DNA from: Panax quinquefolius
Lineage: Eukaryota; Streptophyta; Magnoliopsida; Apiales; Araliaceae
Length of the DNA stretch: 64,000 nucleotides
Assembly: GCA_020205615.1 (NCBI GenBank)
Contig: CM035160.1
Span: 147,355,991 to 147,419,990 of the forward strand
Direction of reading: 5' to 3'
Positions 36,264-49,243 of the stretch are shown here, piece by piece. The translations under genes and the position numbers were made by a program. Within the stretch, counting starts at the first letter, position 1, and every line of letters begins with the position of its first letter. The notes beneath the pieces were generated by a model. The model made no database searches, was not told the DNA's origin, and saw only the letters and a list, made by a program, of their open reading frames with translations.

Positions 36264-38474
36264 TGTAAGACCCCAAATTATTAATAAATGAAATTTATTT
36301 TTCTCTATTTATTATTTTGAAATAGTAAGGGTTGATTTGATTAATGTGGATAGTTATGGGTAAAATACATGAAATATTTGAATAAGCAAGTGGTTATAAA
36401 ATATTCATTATTGTGGGGAATATTCGTTTGGTCGTGGAATATTAAATGCTTTGTCGGGGAATATTCATAATGACCAGTATGACCCATGTGGGCCCCATAA
36501 CTGAAAGCGATTGGATGAAGAAAGCGACAAATATAAGTTGTTTAAAATAAGCGGTGTAGTTATTACGAATTAATCTTTGTTAAAATACTAAATTGGTTAA
36601 AATACGGTGGCTGCGGCAGTATTGCACCAATTATTGATTCTTACGTGAAAGCCTTTACTCGATAATTATTACGGTAATTCTTTATTTAGTATTTTATTTT
36701 ATTGATTCAATAATTCTTTGCATTGATATTTTATATTCTTGTTGTTTGATAAATTATCATTACACGGTATTTTCCATTATCGAGCAATAATTCATATTAT
36801 CCGAATAATATTATTGGATAACATTATTGGCAATGTCTAGAAAGTTACATACAAGGAGAGGTTTGGTCACCTAATTGCTTGGCAAGTAAGGAGAGATCCT
36901 TATTGGAAAGCCCCTATTTCACAGGAGCGGCACTGGTTGCGATCTTTGTGATTACGTAATATTATTTGTGTATAATTAATTATTGATTTATATAATGAGG
37001 AAAATATTGATTTTATGTGGATATAGATGGAGAAAAATTTTAATGTGACAATTGTTGAAAATTAATATTTTATCTTTTACGATAAAATAATTCATTTAAA
37101 TATATTATTTTAATAATATATTAGCAGTAATATTTTATAATGAATGTGGGATATATGAGTATATGAGGAGGAAGAGTATTTTTGTGGCAATAAATGTTTA
37201 ATGAGATATTTTGTGTGTTGGTGGACACAATTATCAATTAGAAATTTGATTATAACTTTATAAAATCGCTTGGTTTGTAGATTTGGTCAATTTACATTTG
37301 GAATTTGGAAAAACTTTCTTACGTAAAGTTGTAGAGAATTGAATTTCCTATAAAAAGTCATGAGATTCGAATTTTTTGATAAAAGGGCTATTTATTATGA
37401 ATTATTGAAGTTCAAGAAACTCAAAATAATTGATTTTTGGAAGTTTTAATTATTTTAAATAAGAAAAACATTTTTATTACTTTTTGGGAGGTGGGATACA
37501 TGTGTGGCTGATCTTGGATTGAGAAACATGTGCGTAGGAAGTTTTAGAAAATAATAATAAATATTTTAATAAATTTTCTACTTTTGGTGTTCTAAGCGTT
37601 TTCCTATAAATAGGGTGCTTGGGTTAGAATTGAAAATCACACCGTAGCTGAAGTTTTTCTCTCTATATTATCGGCGTATTCTTGTGAGTATTTTGAGTAT
37701 ACTTTGAGTATTGCTATACGGTGCAAGTTCAAGCCATAGCTTTATATCCAGGTGTTTCAATTAAATCTTGTCTTTTCGATGTAAGGATGTTATTTTCTTC
37801 TCGGATGATATTATTTCTTCAATATCATTATCTTTGAAATATTGGTTGGAACTTTTTATCAAATTTGGAACTTTTCCATATCGGGGTTACTATTCATGAG
37901 TTCTTTATTCACGAGTTACTATTCATGAGTTCTTATTCACGAGTTCTTATTCACGAGTACTATTCAGCTGAAGCGTGAAGATGTTTTTGAGAAATTTCTA
38001 TCTTTTGGTGTGAGTTACTATTCACGATATCTGACTATTCATTTAGAAAAATAAAATTTCTTCTTTTTGTCCAAAATATCTATTCTGGATACTAGCTTTG
38101 ATTGTATCCATGTTTTGATCATTTGTTGTATATTATCTTAGTCATAATATTCTTTACTGGGCTAGTTGAGCTCACCCTTTTCCTTGTTGTTCCATTTTTC
38201 TTCTCAGGAGGCGAGAATGTAGCGAGTACTAGTCGGAGTATGGAATGAAGGTTCTAGAGAGAGTTGTTTAGTAGTCCTCACCATTTTTGTAAAATAATGT
38301 ATCAATAATTATGATGGAGATTTATTTGCGTGTGGATATTATACAGATGGAAATATCTCGTATTTAAACTCACGATTTATATGTTGTAATAATAAATTTG
38401 TAGTTGTTTACGTACCATGTATTTGGCGACTCGAGAATGGGTTGGATGGAATGGACCTATTTGGGGGCGTCGCG
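36264..38474 (+). repeat. 5' LTR of A1
   Basis: 2,211 bp, begins TGTAAGACCCC and ends near GGGGGCGTCGCG. It lacks a segment of about 490 bp present in the 3' LTR (43323-43812); the junction is near 38123. It contains the TTATTCACGAG array at 37886-37965. Confidence 0.88.
37886..37965 (+). repeat. TTATTCACGAG short array in A-family LTR
   Basis: About six units of (GAGTT)CTTATTCACGAG with TATTCATGAG variants. Similar arrays are at 43103-43180, at 18530-18595 in the solo LTR and, reversed, at 58255-58425. Confidence 0.75.
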
Positions 38475-38476
38475 GT

Positions 38477-38490
38477 TGGTATCGAGCTTG
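38477..38490 (+). promoter_or_regulatory. Primer binding site of A1
   Basis: TTGGTATCGAGC just inside the 5' LTR resembles the initiator-Met tRNA primer site TGGTATCAGAGC with one base missing. Confidence 0.7.
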
Positions 38491-38819
38491 AGGATATGAT
38501 CTCTGGCGGAGATCGGGGAATAGAACTAGGAGGAGAGACGCAGTAAATCCTTTGCTAGTGTGTCCTACTAAGCTTATTTTTTAGTTGGTCAAGATATATA
38601 AGGATATTATGTGATATATTGATTTCCTTAATTAACCCTTGTTTTATGATGCGGTATTTGAGAATGTCGATCGAGAATATTAACAATGGAAATGAGATAG
38701 TGGAGATGCTGTACTCACCAACGAGGAGAACGCGGCAACAGATGGCAATGTTCTCTCTGTGAACAACACCCTTGAGCGAGATGATGAGCGAGGGATGTTT
38801 AGAAGCTTTTGGCGGATTC

Positions 38820-39830
38820 ATGCAAAATTAGGCGAGGAGACTCGTGTTCAAAATCTGAGGAGGAAATGATAGCAATTCACGGGTGGTCACAAACCCAAGC
38901 GATTCAAAGAGTGGGACCACGAGCAATTGGGAAAGCCAGATCCGATTAAAGCGAGAGGCGTCAAAAACAAATTACCAAGATATTTGATGTCTTGGGATGC
39001 ACGGAGAAATGAAAGTTCCATTCACTACTTTTTATATTTAGTAATGAGGCGATTCTTGGTGGGAATCGTAGGCGTACCCATCCATTTGCTTTCGGCATAG
39101 ACGTGGGAGACGTTTGAAATAGTTAAATGACAAGTACTTCCACGATAGTATTCGTCGTATGAAGGAAGTGGAGTTTATTAGACTAGAAAGCGAGAATAAC
39201 ATGGCGATGTCCCGAAGTCTGGCGAAGTTCCGGAGTTATCGGGTTTGCAGACCTCATTTGGTGGAGAATGAGAGCGTATGATAGCGGATGTTTCGAGAGG
39301 TTTGAAACCCCAAGATACGTCAAGTATCTCATTTCTCATAAATTTTCTCTATTCGGATGTTGTCAGCGAGGGCTCGATTGTTTAAGCGAGATAACGAAAT
39401 ACGTTCAATTGGGGACCATAACCGAGGATCATACCATAGATAGCGATCAGCGAACAATGATAACCACGGCGGAGAAAGAAACGAACAGACAAAAATGGTA
39501 ACCACTCTGGTGGTAATCATAGCCATGAAAATAGAAGAAGCGAGTCGGGAGGAGATTTTAAAAGAGGAGATTTAACAACGACCGTATGAAGGCAGCGGTC
39601 TTGGCAAAGAATCGGTTCTAAGGGAGGAGAAACGACCACCGGTATATGCTATAAATGCGGAAAGAGGGACATATCGGTCAAACTGTCCCAACAGTTCAAG
39701 GTATGCTATAATTGTGGAAAGGAAGGACATATCGCCGAGATTATGCAGTAGCGTGAAACCTAGTTCAATGGGGGACGGTGACTCAAAAGACCGTCCCAAA
39801 AAGTCAAAGTCAGCGATTAGGGAAGGCGTT
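38820..39830 (+). pseudogene. Gag remnant of A1 with zinc knuckles
   Basis: Heavily frame-broken. Recognisable pieces are the GRRRRTHP-like and KYFHDSIRRMKEVEF-type blocks (39060-39180), FERFETP (near 39295), and two knuckle blocks at 39645-39750 (CYKCGK.. and CYNCGKEGHIAE). Order and spacing match D1 gag read in the opposite direction. No continuous frame longer than about 80 codons exists. Confidence 0.65.
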
Positions 39831-40510
39831 AGTTGTGTGACCAGGTCAAAATGCGAGGAACGAACGAAGTTAGCAGGTTAGTTAATTATAAATTCTTGCG
39901 AAGTTTATACCTTACTAGAATCTGGGTTCTACCCATTCTTTTTCTCTCTTTGCTTTGCGCTCAATGTTTGAACTTGACTACGGAGAAATTAGACTTTGAC
40001 CTATTTATGGAGACTCAGTTAGGAGAAACTTTCATTACATCCGTTGTTTAGAAATCTTGTTTGATTCAGGGTTGGCATTATCACATTACACGTTAACCTT
40101 ATTTCTATAGAGATATTTGCTTTTGATGTGATTTTAAGGTTAACTACTCATCATGCCGAAATTGATTACTTTCGTGGGTTGTTAGTTTTCATATTCTAAG
40201 CAACTTTGTTATTCAATTCAAGCAATCAAACCATTGTAGTCAAACATTTTCATATCAAGCCATGAAGTCATTCGCTTTTATTACGGATGTCAAGTTTTCT
40301 TAGTCCATGTTATGGATTTGAATAAAGACACGTCGATTTGAATAATATTCTTGTTGTTATTGATTTTTTCTGACGTATTTCTGAAGAATTTCTTGGTTTA
40401 CTCCCAAAGACCGATATTAAATTTTGTATCGACTTTGAACCCTAAGACAAAACTCATTTCTAAAATCTCATATCGAATGGCTCTCTTGAACTTGAGGAGT
40501 TAAAATTCAA
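39831..40510 (+). pseudogene. Protease region and start of RT in A1
   Basis: Pieces read LVNYKFLRSLY, EKLDFDLFMETQLGETF and VNYSSC, then KQSNHC..TFSYQAMKSFA, and from 40380 the RT N-terminal block with FLGLLPKTDIKFCIDF and SNGSLELEELK. This is the standard PR-to-RT order of Ty3/gypsy elements, broken by many stops. The RT core that should follow is absent. Confidence 0.6.
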
Positions 40511-40689
40511 CTATAAATTTGGTACTGAGCCTTTATCCGGTGACTTCCTTTGTGGAATGCACCGGACTCTCGTAGGGGACACCATATTCGTGCGATAGTA
40601 AAGCGATAGGTGTCATTGTAACGTGTTATCCAAGGTTGGGATATGAGTCACGAGTTGAGAACAACCTAAAGTCAGTAATCGAAATACAT

Positions 40690-40830
40690 AGCTTTTCAGG
40701 CTTAGTTGGTTATTATCGGAGATTCGTTGAAGGATATTCTCGAATCGCTATTCCATTAACGTGGTGACTCGTAGAGATACAAAATTCGAATGGAGCAAGG
40801 AATGTGGGAAGAGCTTGAAGAACTCAAGAG
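40690..40830 (+). pseudogene. RT/RNase H junction fragment of A1
   Basis: One frame gives FSGLVGYYRRFVEGYSR then TRRDTKFEW, the block that joins RT to RNase H in gypsy elements. It sits between the deleted RT core and the deleted integrase. The same short fragment is kept in A3 (reversed, 62060-62215). Confidence 0.7.
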
Positions 40831-41182
40831 GAGACTCATTTCAAAGATATGTTACGACAATGCCATCCTGGAAAAGCGAGCGTGGTAGGCGGCGTGTTGA
40901 GTAGAAGATCATATACAAATACTGAGTACGATATTGTCAAAGACTCATTTTGTATAATTTACAAATAATAGAGATGGAGATGAAAACTCTAGGTACACGT
41001 GATGATATACGAGTATGATCGACTTTAATCGATAAAGTTAAAGTCGTTTTACACACCGGGAGTGATGAATTTGAAGAAGGAGGGCAAGAAGTTGTTATTT
41101 CAAAAGCGAGAATCGGTGAGGTGAGGAAAGCTCAAACCTTCGATTTATTAATCCATTTGAAATTCTCGATCGAATAGGAACT

Positions 41183-41521
41183 GTGGCCTATAGACTCGTT
41201 TTATCGCCAAGTATGACGCGTGTTCATAACGTTTTTCACGTATCGATGTTATGTAAATATGTGGACGACTCGAACCACGTCATTAAGTTAGAACCGGATG
41301 AGATAGTTAAAGACTTAACATACGAGGAGGTACCTGTCAAGATCTTGGATAGGAAAGAACATGTCCTATGTACCGAGGTTATACCACAAGTTAAAGTTTT
41401 GTGGAGAAACCATCTTATTGAGGAAATGACACGGGAGTTGGAAGCGGAAATGAAAGCGAGGTATTCTCATCTTTTCCAAACACCGAGTACGCACGTCAAT
41501 TTCGAGGACGAAATTTCATAA
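41183..41521 (+). pseudogene. Integrase C-terminal tail and chromodomain of A1
   Basis: An open frame of 112 codons: AYRLVLSPSMTRVHNVFHVS, then YEEVPVKILDRKE and VKVLWRNHLIEEMTRELEAE, ending GDE-rich before a stop at the polypurine tract. This is the chromodomain that targets chromovirus integration to heterochromatin. FEILDRIGTV just upstream extends it. It is the best-kept coding piece of the element, which may mean recent insertion or local sequence quality. Confidence 0.88.
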
Positions 41522-41531
41522 GGAGGGAGGT
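41521..41531 (+). promoter_or_regulatory. Polypurine tract of A1
   Basis: AGGAGGGAGGT directly before the 3' LTR start at 41532. It primes plus-strand synthesis. Confidence 0.9.
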
Positions 41532-44163
41532 TGTAAGACCCCAAATTATTAATAAATGAAATTTATTTTCCTCTATTTATTATTTTGAAATAGTAAGGGT
41601 TGATTTGATTAATGTGGATAGTTATGGGTAAAATACGCAAATATTTCGAATAAGCAAGTGGTTATAAAATATTCATTATTGTAAATGCGACCAGTAATGA
41701 CCATGTGGGCCCCATGTGAAGCGATTGGATGAAGAAAGCGACAAATATAAGTTTGTTTAAAAATAGCGATTGTAGTTGTTACCATTAATCTTTGTTAAAA
41801 TACTCGGTGGTTAAAACACAAGAAGCATTTGCGGTATTGCACCAATTATTGATTCTTACGTAAGAAGGCACTACTCAATAATTGTTACGATTAAATCTTT
41901 ATTAATTATTTTATTTTATTGATTCAATAATTCTTTGCATTGATATTTTATATTCTTGTTGTTTGATAAATTGTCATTACACAAGTATTTTCCATTATCG
42001 GAGACAATAATTCATATTATCTGAATAATATTATTGGATAACATTATTGGTAATGTCTAGAAAGTTACATACAAGGAGATGTTTGGTCACCTAATTGCGC
42101 TAGAGTAAGAGAGATCCTTATTGGAAAGCCCCCTTTCTTGAACTAGCGGCACTGGTTGCGATATTGTCATTCTGTAATATTATTTGTGTATAATTAATTA
42201 TTGATTTATATAATGAGGAAAATATTGATTTTATGTGGATATAGATGGAGAAAATTTTAATGTGACAATTGTTAAAATTAATATTTTATCTTTTTTACGA
42301 TAAAATAATTCATTTAAATATATTATTTTAATAATATATTATCTTGGTAATATTTTAAAATGAATGTGGGATATATGAGTATATGAGGAGGAAGAGTATT
42401 TTTGTGGCAATAAATGTTTTATGAGATATTTTGTGTGTTGGTGGACACAATTATTAATAGAAATTTGATTATAACTTTATAAAATCGCTTCGTTTGTAGA
42501 TTTGGTCAATTTTGTTTGGAATTTAGAAAAACTTTCTTACGTAAAGTTGTAGAGAATTGAATTTCCTATAAAAAGTCGTGAGATTGAATTTTTTTTGATA
42601 AAAGGCTATTTATTATGAATTATTGAAGTTTGAAGCTTGAAATAATTGATTTTGGAAGTTTTAATTATTTTAAATAAGAAAAACGTTTTATTACTTTTGG
42701 GAGGTGGGATACATGTGTGGCTGATCTTGGATTAAGAAACATGTGCGTAGGAAGTTTTAGAAAATAATAATAAATATTTTAATAAATTTTCTACTTTGGT
42801 GTTCTAAGCATTTTCTATAAATAGGGTGTTTAGGTTAGAATTGAAAATCACACCGTAAATGAAGTTTCTCTCTCTATATTATCGAAGCGTATTCTTGTGA
42901 GTTTTTTTAGTATACTTTGAGTATTGCTATCTGACGGTGCAAGTTCAAGCCATGCTTTATATCAAGGTGTTTCATTTAGAAATCTTGTCTTTTCGATGTA
43001 AGGGATGTTATTTTCTTCTCGGATGATATTATTTCTTCAATATCATTATCTTTGAAATATTGGTTGGAACTTTTATCAAATTTGGAACTTTTCCATATGG
43101 GGTTACTTATTCATGAGTTCTTATTCACGAGTTCTTATTCATGAGTTACTATTTACGAGATTCTTATTCACGAGTACTATTAAATGAAGCGTGAAGATGT
43201 TTTTGGGAAATTTCTATCTTTTGGTGTCTGAGTTACTATTCAATTAGAAAAATAAAATTTCTTCTTTTTGTCCAAAATATCTATTCGGATACTAGCTTTG
43301 ATTGTATCCATGTTTTGATCATTCTTGAATTTTACACCACTATGATTATTTTTGAGGTATTTTGAACATGGATAAAACAAAGTACGAATCCTTAATCCTT
43401 AATCCTTGTCATTTTGTTTCACTTTGGATTCATTTCTTTAAAATATTTTTCATCATCCTCGATCTTGAATGATGATATTATTGAATATCTTTGGCACAGT
43501 GCAAAGATGAATGATTCTGAAGAATATCTTTGGTAGTAGTGCAAAGATGAGCAGTGTTTAGATGAACATGACCAATGATGAATATCTTTGGCACGTAGTG
43601 CAAAGATGAATATTTGATTCGGATGTATATTGATTGATGTTACGGGGATAAAAGATAGGCGATGAACTTTTAAATTCATACATAGAAGATAGTAGTTTGC
43701 ATTCTCTACTTAACTCTTCTAATGAATTATTATTTCATTGCGAATATTGATTTAAAATTTGTTGTCTATTGTATTCTATTAGATTTTTCCTGTTGAAGAC
43801 TAACGATAATTTGTTGTATATTATCTTAGTCATAATATTCTTTCTTTGGGCTAGTTGAGCTCACCCTTTTCCTTGTTGTTCCATTTTTCTTCTCGGGAGG
43901 CGAGAATGTAGCGAGTACTTAGTCGGGGGTATGGAATGAAGGTTCTAGAGAGAGTTGTTTAGTAGTCCTCACCATTTTTGTAAAATAATGTATCAATAAT
44001 TATGATGGGAATTTATTTGCGTGTGGATATTATCTAGATGGCAATATCGTATTTAAACTCACGATTTATATGTTGTAATAATAAATTTGTAGTTGTTTCT
44101 GTACCATGTATTTGGCGACTCAGAATGGGTTGGATGGAATGGACCTATTTTGGGGGCGTCACA
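41532..44163 (+). repeat. 3' LTR of A1
   Basis: 2,632 bp, TGTAAGACCCC to GGGCGTCACA. It keeps the segment lost from the 5' LTR, including repeated GAATATCTTTGGC..AGTGCAAAGATGA modules at 43480-43620. Confidence 0.92.
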
Positions 44164-44475
44164 CCCAGTCTAGGGAAAAAGGGTTTAAAGTTCTTGGTAA
44201 GCAAGCACCAAAGGTAGGTGAAAGATTTGAGAGGCGGTCTTTAATAAACATTCCTTAGAGCAACAGGGGGTGGCACGAGAGATGGTTTTTCGTCAAAGGA
44301 CCGGAAATTGCCTCTTTTTTCTGGCTGGGGCCCTTTGGCGAGAAAATTTTTGTAGATTTTGGTGACATCTCCGATGAAAGAGTGAACGAGATGATAGAGC
44401 TTTTCAGGAATTTCCCGAAGGAAGAATGGAAACACGGACTTCTTTCCAAACAGGTATGGCTGTTTGATCATAAAC
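44164..44475 (+). pseudogene. aORF copy 3, exon 1, 3' part
   Basis: Continues exon 1 after A1: KKGFKVLGKQAPKVGERFER, then an in-frame stop near 44255, then GWHERWFFVKGPEI, VDFGDISDERVNEM and KQVWLFDHK. The donor at 44476 reads ATAAGT instead of GTAAGT as in copy 2. The residues match the exon at 14286-15081. Confidence 0.75.
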
Positions 44476-44559
44476 ATAAGTGTCAAACTATTTTTATGCA
44501 TATTTTTGTGAAACCTTTGATAATATTGGTTCTGAGTTGTCGTTACACAATCTTTGTAG

Positions 44560-45427
44560 TGTATTTAATTAGACCGAACTCTTCAGAAGTAAAAGAGTTT
44601 GAAGACTTTTTGGCTGGGAAGATTACGGAAGCAAATGAGGAACCTCCAACAGAAGAATCTCCCCAAGTCGATCCTCTCACTACTGAACCACCCACTGTTG
44701 ATCCTCATATTGATGAACCACAAATCGATGAGCCCATTGTACCTGAAGAATCCCTTAAACCCCGACGAAGAAAGAGAGCTGCTAGGAGATCCAAATCCAT
44801 CCGCCCAGATACAGACCCTGAGATAGATCCAGATGCAAATCCAGAAGCAAACCCTTCATCCATTCCCACTTCTGCACCTCCTGAATCTGCTCCAACCAAG
44901 AAAAGTCTTTTTGACATACCTCTGTACGAACGGGCGAAATTCCTTCGTGTCAAGAAATTGAGGACAAAGATTACCCCTTTAGCTGAAAGCCGAACTTGAA
45001 AGTGCCAACATCTTCGACCATCATTCCTCCAGCAATCCCCATAGAAATTCAAGTGCCAGATGATGATGAGCCAGTTGAAACTATCCTTTCACTCTCTCGC
45101 AAGAGAAAGCAACCGTCTGATAGTCATCCAGGTTCATTTTCTGCTCCTTCACCAGTTTGCGAACCTGTTCCTGCCCGGTCGCCCTCTCCAGAAAATATAC
45201 ATAAGGATCTATCACCAACTCGTGATCAATCTATGCCCTCCCCTCCAAAACAATCATCTTCCAAGTTTTAACATGATGCCATGGCATCCCCGACCATGTG
45301 GCCACGTTTTAATGCTAACTTCCCTTTTCAATTGTTCGAGGCTTTCGTTCGGGAAACCGACGATCACCGATTCGAGAACAGTTCAAACGGGGATCTGCTT
45401 AACGAAGGCATGAGCGATCTGGCGAAG
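44560..45427 (+). pseudogene. aORF copy 3, exon 2
   Basis: Begins after TCTTTGTAG and ends at AAG|GTAAAT. It encodes EFEDFLAGKITEANEE, repeated EPP/DPxxDEP acidic-proline segments, a basic RRRKRAARRSKS stretch that could be a nuclear signal, SLFDIPLYERAKFLRVKKLR, and MASPTMWPRFNANFPF..AFVRETDDHRF. Breaks are a frame change near 44996 and TAA for CAA at 45269-45271. It matches copy 2 exon 2 in order and spacing. Confidence 0.75.
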
Positions 45428-45510
45428 GTAAATGGGTCTCTCCTTAATTTATGCATTTATCTCTAAGCTTAGATATTTGAAATTGATCAAACAATGCGAA
45501 ACATGTGTAG

Positions 45511-46124
45511 GCCAATGCTGTATTCGGACGTCTGCGTCCAAAATCTATCGAAGCTGAAGCCGAAGAAGAAGCAATGAGAAAGGAGAACGCCATCTTGAAG
45601 TCGGCTTTGGCTCGGGAAAAAACTCAACGTGAAAGCGTTCTCCACACTAATGAAGGTCTTCGAAAGGAGTTGGCCCAGACCAAAGAATATGTGAAATCGT
45701 CCAATGAAGAATTGAAGTCAACCAAGGCCCAATACCAAGAGATCGTCAAGAAGAACGTTGACTTGGTTCAGAGGAATGAAATAAAGATGGAGAAGATCAA
45801 GAACTGAAGGCTAACACTAAGATCCTGACCAAATCGATTTCGAAGCTGGAGTTACAAGAGACTCTCCATCTGAATAGGCGTCAGAAGCTCGAAGAGGAAA
45901 TCAGGGAACTCCGGGCTCTTCGGGATTTGGGACCTCCCTTAACCAATGATCTCCGCAAGCAGATCTGCGAAGAGTATCGGAAATCAGACGAGATCAATGG
46001 AGAGATCATGAAAATATACTTTGAAGGCTATGAGCTTTGTCGAAGTCGTGGTAAAGAAAAACTGATATCAGCCAAGGTGGACCCGGCTCTGCTCGACTCT
46101 TCAGAGGGCGAGGATAATGTCTGA
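45511..46124 (+). pseudogene. aORF copy 3, exon 3 (coiled coil)
   Basis: Begins after ACATGTGTAG. It reads AMRKENAILKSALAREKTQ then ELAQTKEYVKSSNEELKS, a long Lys/Glu heptad-like helix. After a one-base frame change near 45806 follows KLELQETLHLNRRQKLEEEI, then GPPLTNDLRKQICEEYRKS and a C-terminal EGEDNV with TGA at 46122-46124. Such a coiled coil suggests self-association. Otherwise the role is unknown. Confidence 0.75.
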
Positions 46125-46369
46125 AGTGAATATTCTTGTTTTCTCTAGAATTGTTTAAGAATATTTGTGAAAATTTCTATCTTTTTGAGAGTTGCTTTTT
46201 AAGAACTTTATCAAAAAAAATTAATTTTATGTAATAGTTTAATATTACGGTTGGATGGATGAACGAATCTTCAAATTTCTTTATCATGGCTTCTGTTTTG
46301 ATTTGTTTCTTGTCAATAATTCAGTATCAATGACCTTGAATGAACTTAATTTAAATTATGAGTCAGACG
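46125..46369. other. Flank of aORF before D2
   Basis: AT-rich 3' flank of the antisense ORF, probably its 3' UTR. No other feature seen. Confidence 0.45.
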
Positions 46370-46374
46370 AAGCA

Positions 46375-48783
46375 TGTGACGCCCCCAAAATTAGGTATAC
46401 GTCACCCATCTTGGGTCGCCACTTACATGGTACATAAATTCAAATACAACTTACTAACCTAACTGTCGTGTACAATACGACATAAACTGTGAGTTTGAAT
46501 ACAAATATTGTCTACTAGATATTATACAAACTCAAAAGGAGTCCTCATTACAACTATTATCACACTATTTCACAGAATAGGGAGGACTACTAATGCTATC
46601 CTGCGGACCATTACTTCGTTCCCCAGACTCGTCCCGGCTATGTATCTCATTTCTGAAGAGAACGGTGAAAGAAAAGGTGAGCTCAACTAGCCCGATGAAG
46701 AAATATTATGACTAAGATAATGCAGAATAAATTATCATTAGCCTTTGACGTGTTAAAGCGATAAAATATAATAAACAACCGGTTTAAGCTGCGGTGGAAT
46801 AAGCAATCCATTAAAAGAGTCAAGTAGAGAATAAAATCTACTATCTTTTAGGTTTTAAAAGGTTTTCATCAATTTTTATCATTTGAGACTCGACAATAAA
46901 TAAACCACCACATCTAATCATCCACTCGTACCACGGTCGAGGATTTTCATCAAATTATCAATGGTAAGCGACTATACCGAATCACCCACGGTCATAATCA
47001 TACAAAAACTATCCATCAACTTTGCATTACAAAGCCACCGAGGACTTTTATCACATCATTTATAACAAGCCCGTGATTATCTGCGAATGATCCACGGTCA
47101 TAATCATACAAAGTTCATCTATGCACGTAAGCAAAGATAACATAATATATCATGAAGATGATGACAATGACATAATAATTCAATAAAACAAGTTCAAGAA
47201 TTATTTTATCGGGGAATTAGTAACGTCAAATTGTCAACAAGATCTTTGTTTTGTAGAGTAAAATTCAAGAATGATCGGAAGAATATTTCCATGAAAAGAT
47301 CTTTGGATGAAACGCAAATATCAAGGATATTCTACTAATTTCATGGAGTATAGAAGTCAAAGTTTTAACCAATTTGGGTATAATAAAGAATGGAATAACA
47401 AAAGAAATCACCATGCATGCGGTACTTCAGCATAGCAGAGTTATTCAATGAGAATAATAATAACGGAACCGGGTCGGGGTGAAATTCACACCGCAAGCGG
47501 GATGTTCCAGAATAATAAAGATGGAACTAGATCCGGTGTAAAACACGAGATAGGATATTCAACATAATGATAAAAGCGGAACCGAGTCCGGTGTAAAACA
47601 CATGACGAGGATGTTCAGCAGAAGAATAATAAAAGCGGAACCCGGTTAGGTGTAAAACACGAGCAGGATGTTCCAACGAGAATAATAGAAGAATGTCACC
47701 AAGTATAGGAAGTAAACAGCGTATCTGAGTTATTCAATGAGAATAATAAGCGATGGAATAACATAAGGATTTCACCAAGTATAGGGTATCAGCGTATCTG
47801 AGGTTATGTATAGGGTATGCCACTTTTTAAAGTTATTCAACAAAATAATAATGAATGGAATAATGAAGTTCTCTTCAAGAAGAAAGAATAACACCCACCG
47901 TAAAAAAAGCTGAATATAGAAATAGTGAAGTAGCAGAATACTCTTCTTCTTTCTATAATTTTCTCTCTATAGCTTCTCTCTATAATTTCTCTCTACAGAG
48001 TTTCAATGAATTCGTAAGAAAATAATGAAGGAATGAGCTTTATTTATAGGAAAATGGAATGCATAAGTAACTAATCCATGAGCGGTCCAGATTGATTTAC
48101 TTTAATCTGACGGTCCATATTTAAAGAAAAATCTTTTAAATAAAATATAATATATTCTATTTATATAAAAACATTTTACTATGCAAACACTTTATGCAAT
48201 ACTATATGCAAAACTTTATGCTAAACACTTATGCATAATAAAATATAATATATTCTATTTATAGAATAACTTTAATAAAGTATTCTATTTTATATAAAAG
48301 ATGTTTACATTTTATTACGTTAATAATCTGAATAAAACAAAAGCGTCATTATCATTATAATAATTCATATTATTAATAAATGATAATGGAATCAAACTGG
48401 TGACTTCTCACATAAGCATCGATAATCAATACAGGTGTCTTTCTTATATGACCACCGCTGCGTACATTGTACTTTTACTCTGAAAGTAGTTCAACGGTAT
48501 CAAGCGGTAAAACTTCCGCCGTTATTTCAATAAAATATTTTTGTCGTTTTCTCAATCAGCAGACAATAATTACATTGTGGGGTCCACCAATGATTGGTAG
48601 TTGTAAGAATATTCCTGCTAAATCGAATATTCCCGACCAATCGAATATAATATAACCACTTGCATACTTTACAAAATTTATAAATACTACCCACAACTAT
48701 AATATTATCTCAAATTCACACCATAATATTAAAAATTATTTTGACAAAATTTAAATCTTTATTGATAAAATCTGGGTCTCACA
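46375..48783 (-). repeat. 3' LTR of D2
   Basis: 2,409 bp, TGTGACGCCCCC to GGGTCTCACA on the + strand. Tandem array at 47450-47690. The polypurine tract follows immediately. Confidence 0.9.
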
Positions 48784-49243
48784 ATCTCCCCTCCTTATGG
48801 AATTTCGCCCCTCTCAAAATTAGAAGTGCATGCACGATATGATAAAGAGATGAGGATACCTTGAATACCTTTATCGTTGAAAACATTAAATTCATTTTTG
48901 CAATCCTAAGCGAAGATATTCATTAACAATTCATCTTTGACTACTGGGGCAAAGATATACAATTATAAAACCAATAATCTTTGAAACTTCGACAATAGTA
49001 TCCACGACCACGAATTATCCATACCTTTCTTGGCGAGGATATTCGTGTTTTCAATCTGATCATGATTATCCGAGATAATCCGTGGTCATAATCATACCAA
49101 GTCTATCAATGCACTTCTGATTAAAGATGACTTTTACCACATCCATGAATTAATATTTCATTCTTTGAGACTCATTTCAATAATTAATCCACATCATCGA
49201 ATTATCCACATCTACTGGGCCGAGGATATTCATTAGTATCACG

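Larger units (their letters stand above)
36264..44163 (+). mobile_element. A1: non-autonomous chromovirus-type LTR retrotransposon
   Basis: 7,900 bp in + orientation inside aORF exon 1, with perfect duplications CCCAG (36259-36263 and 44164-44168). The 5' LTR is 36264-38474 and the 3' LTR 41532-44163. The 3.06-kb internal region keeps gag pieces, zinc knuckles, the protease region, the start of RT, a short RT/RNase H piece and a C-terminal chromodomain. The RT core and the integrase core are missing, and the same junctions occur in A3. Confidence 0.9.
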
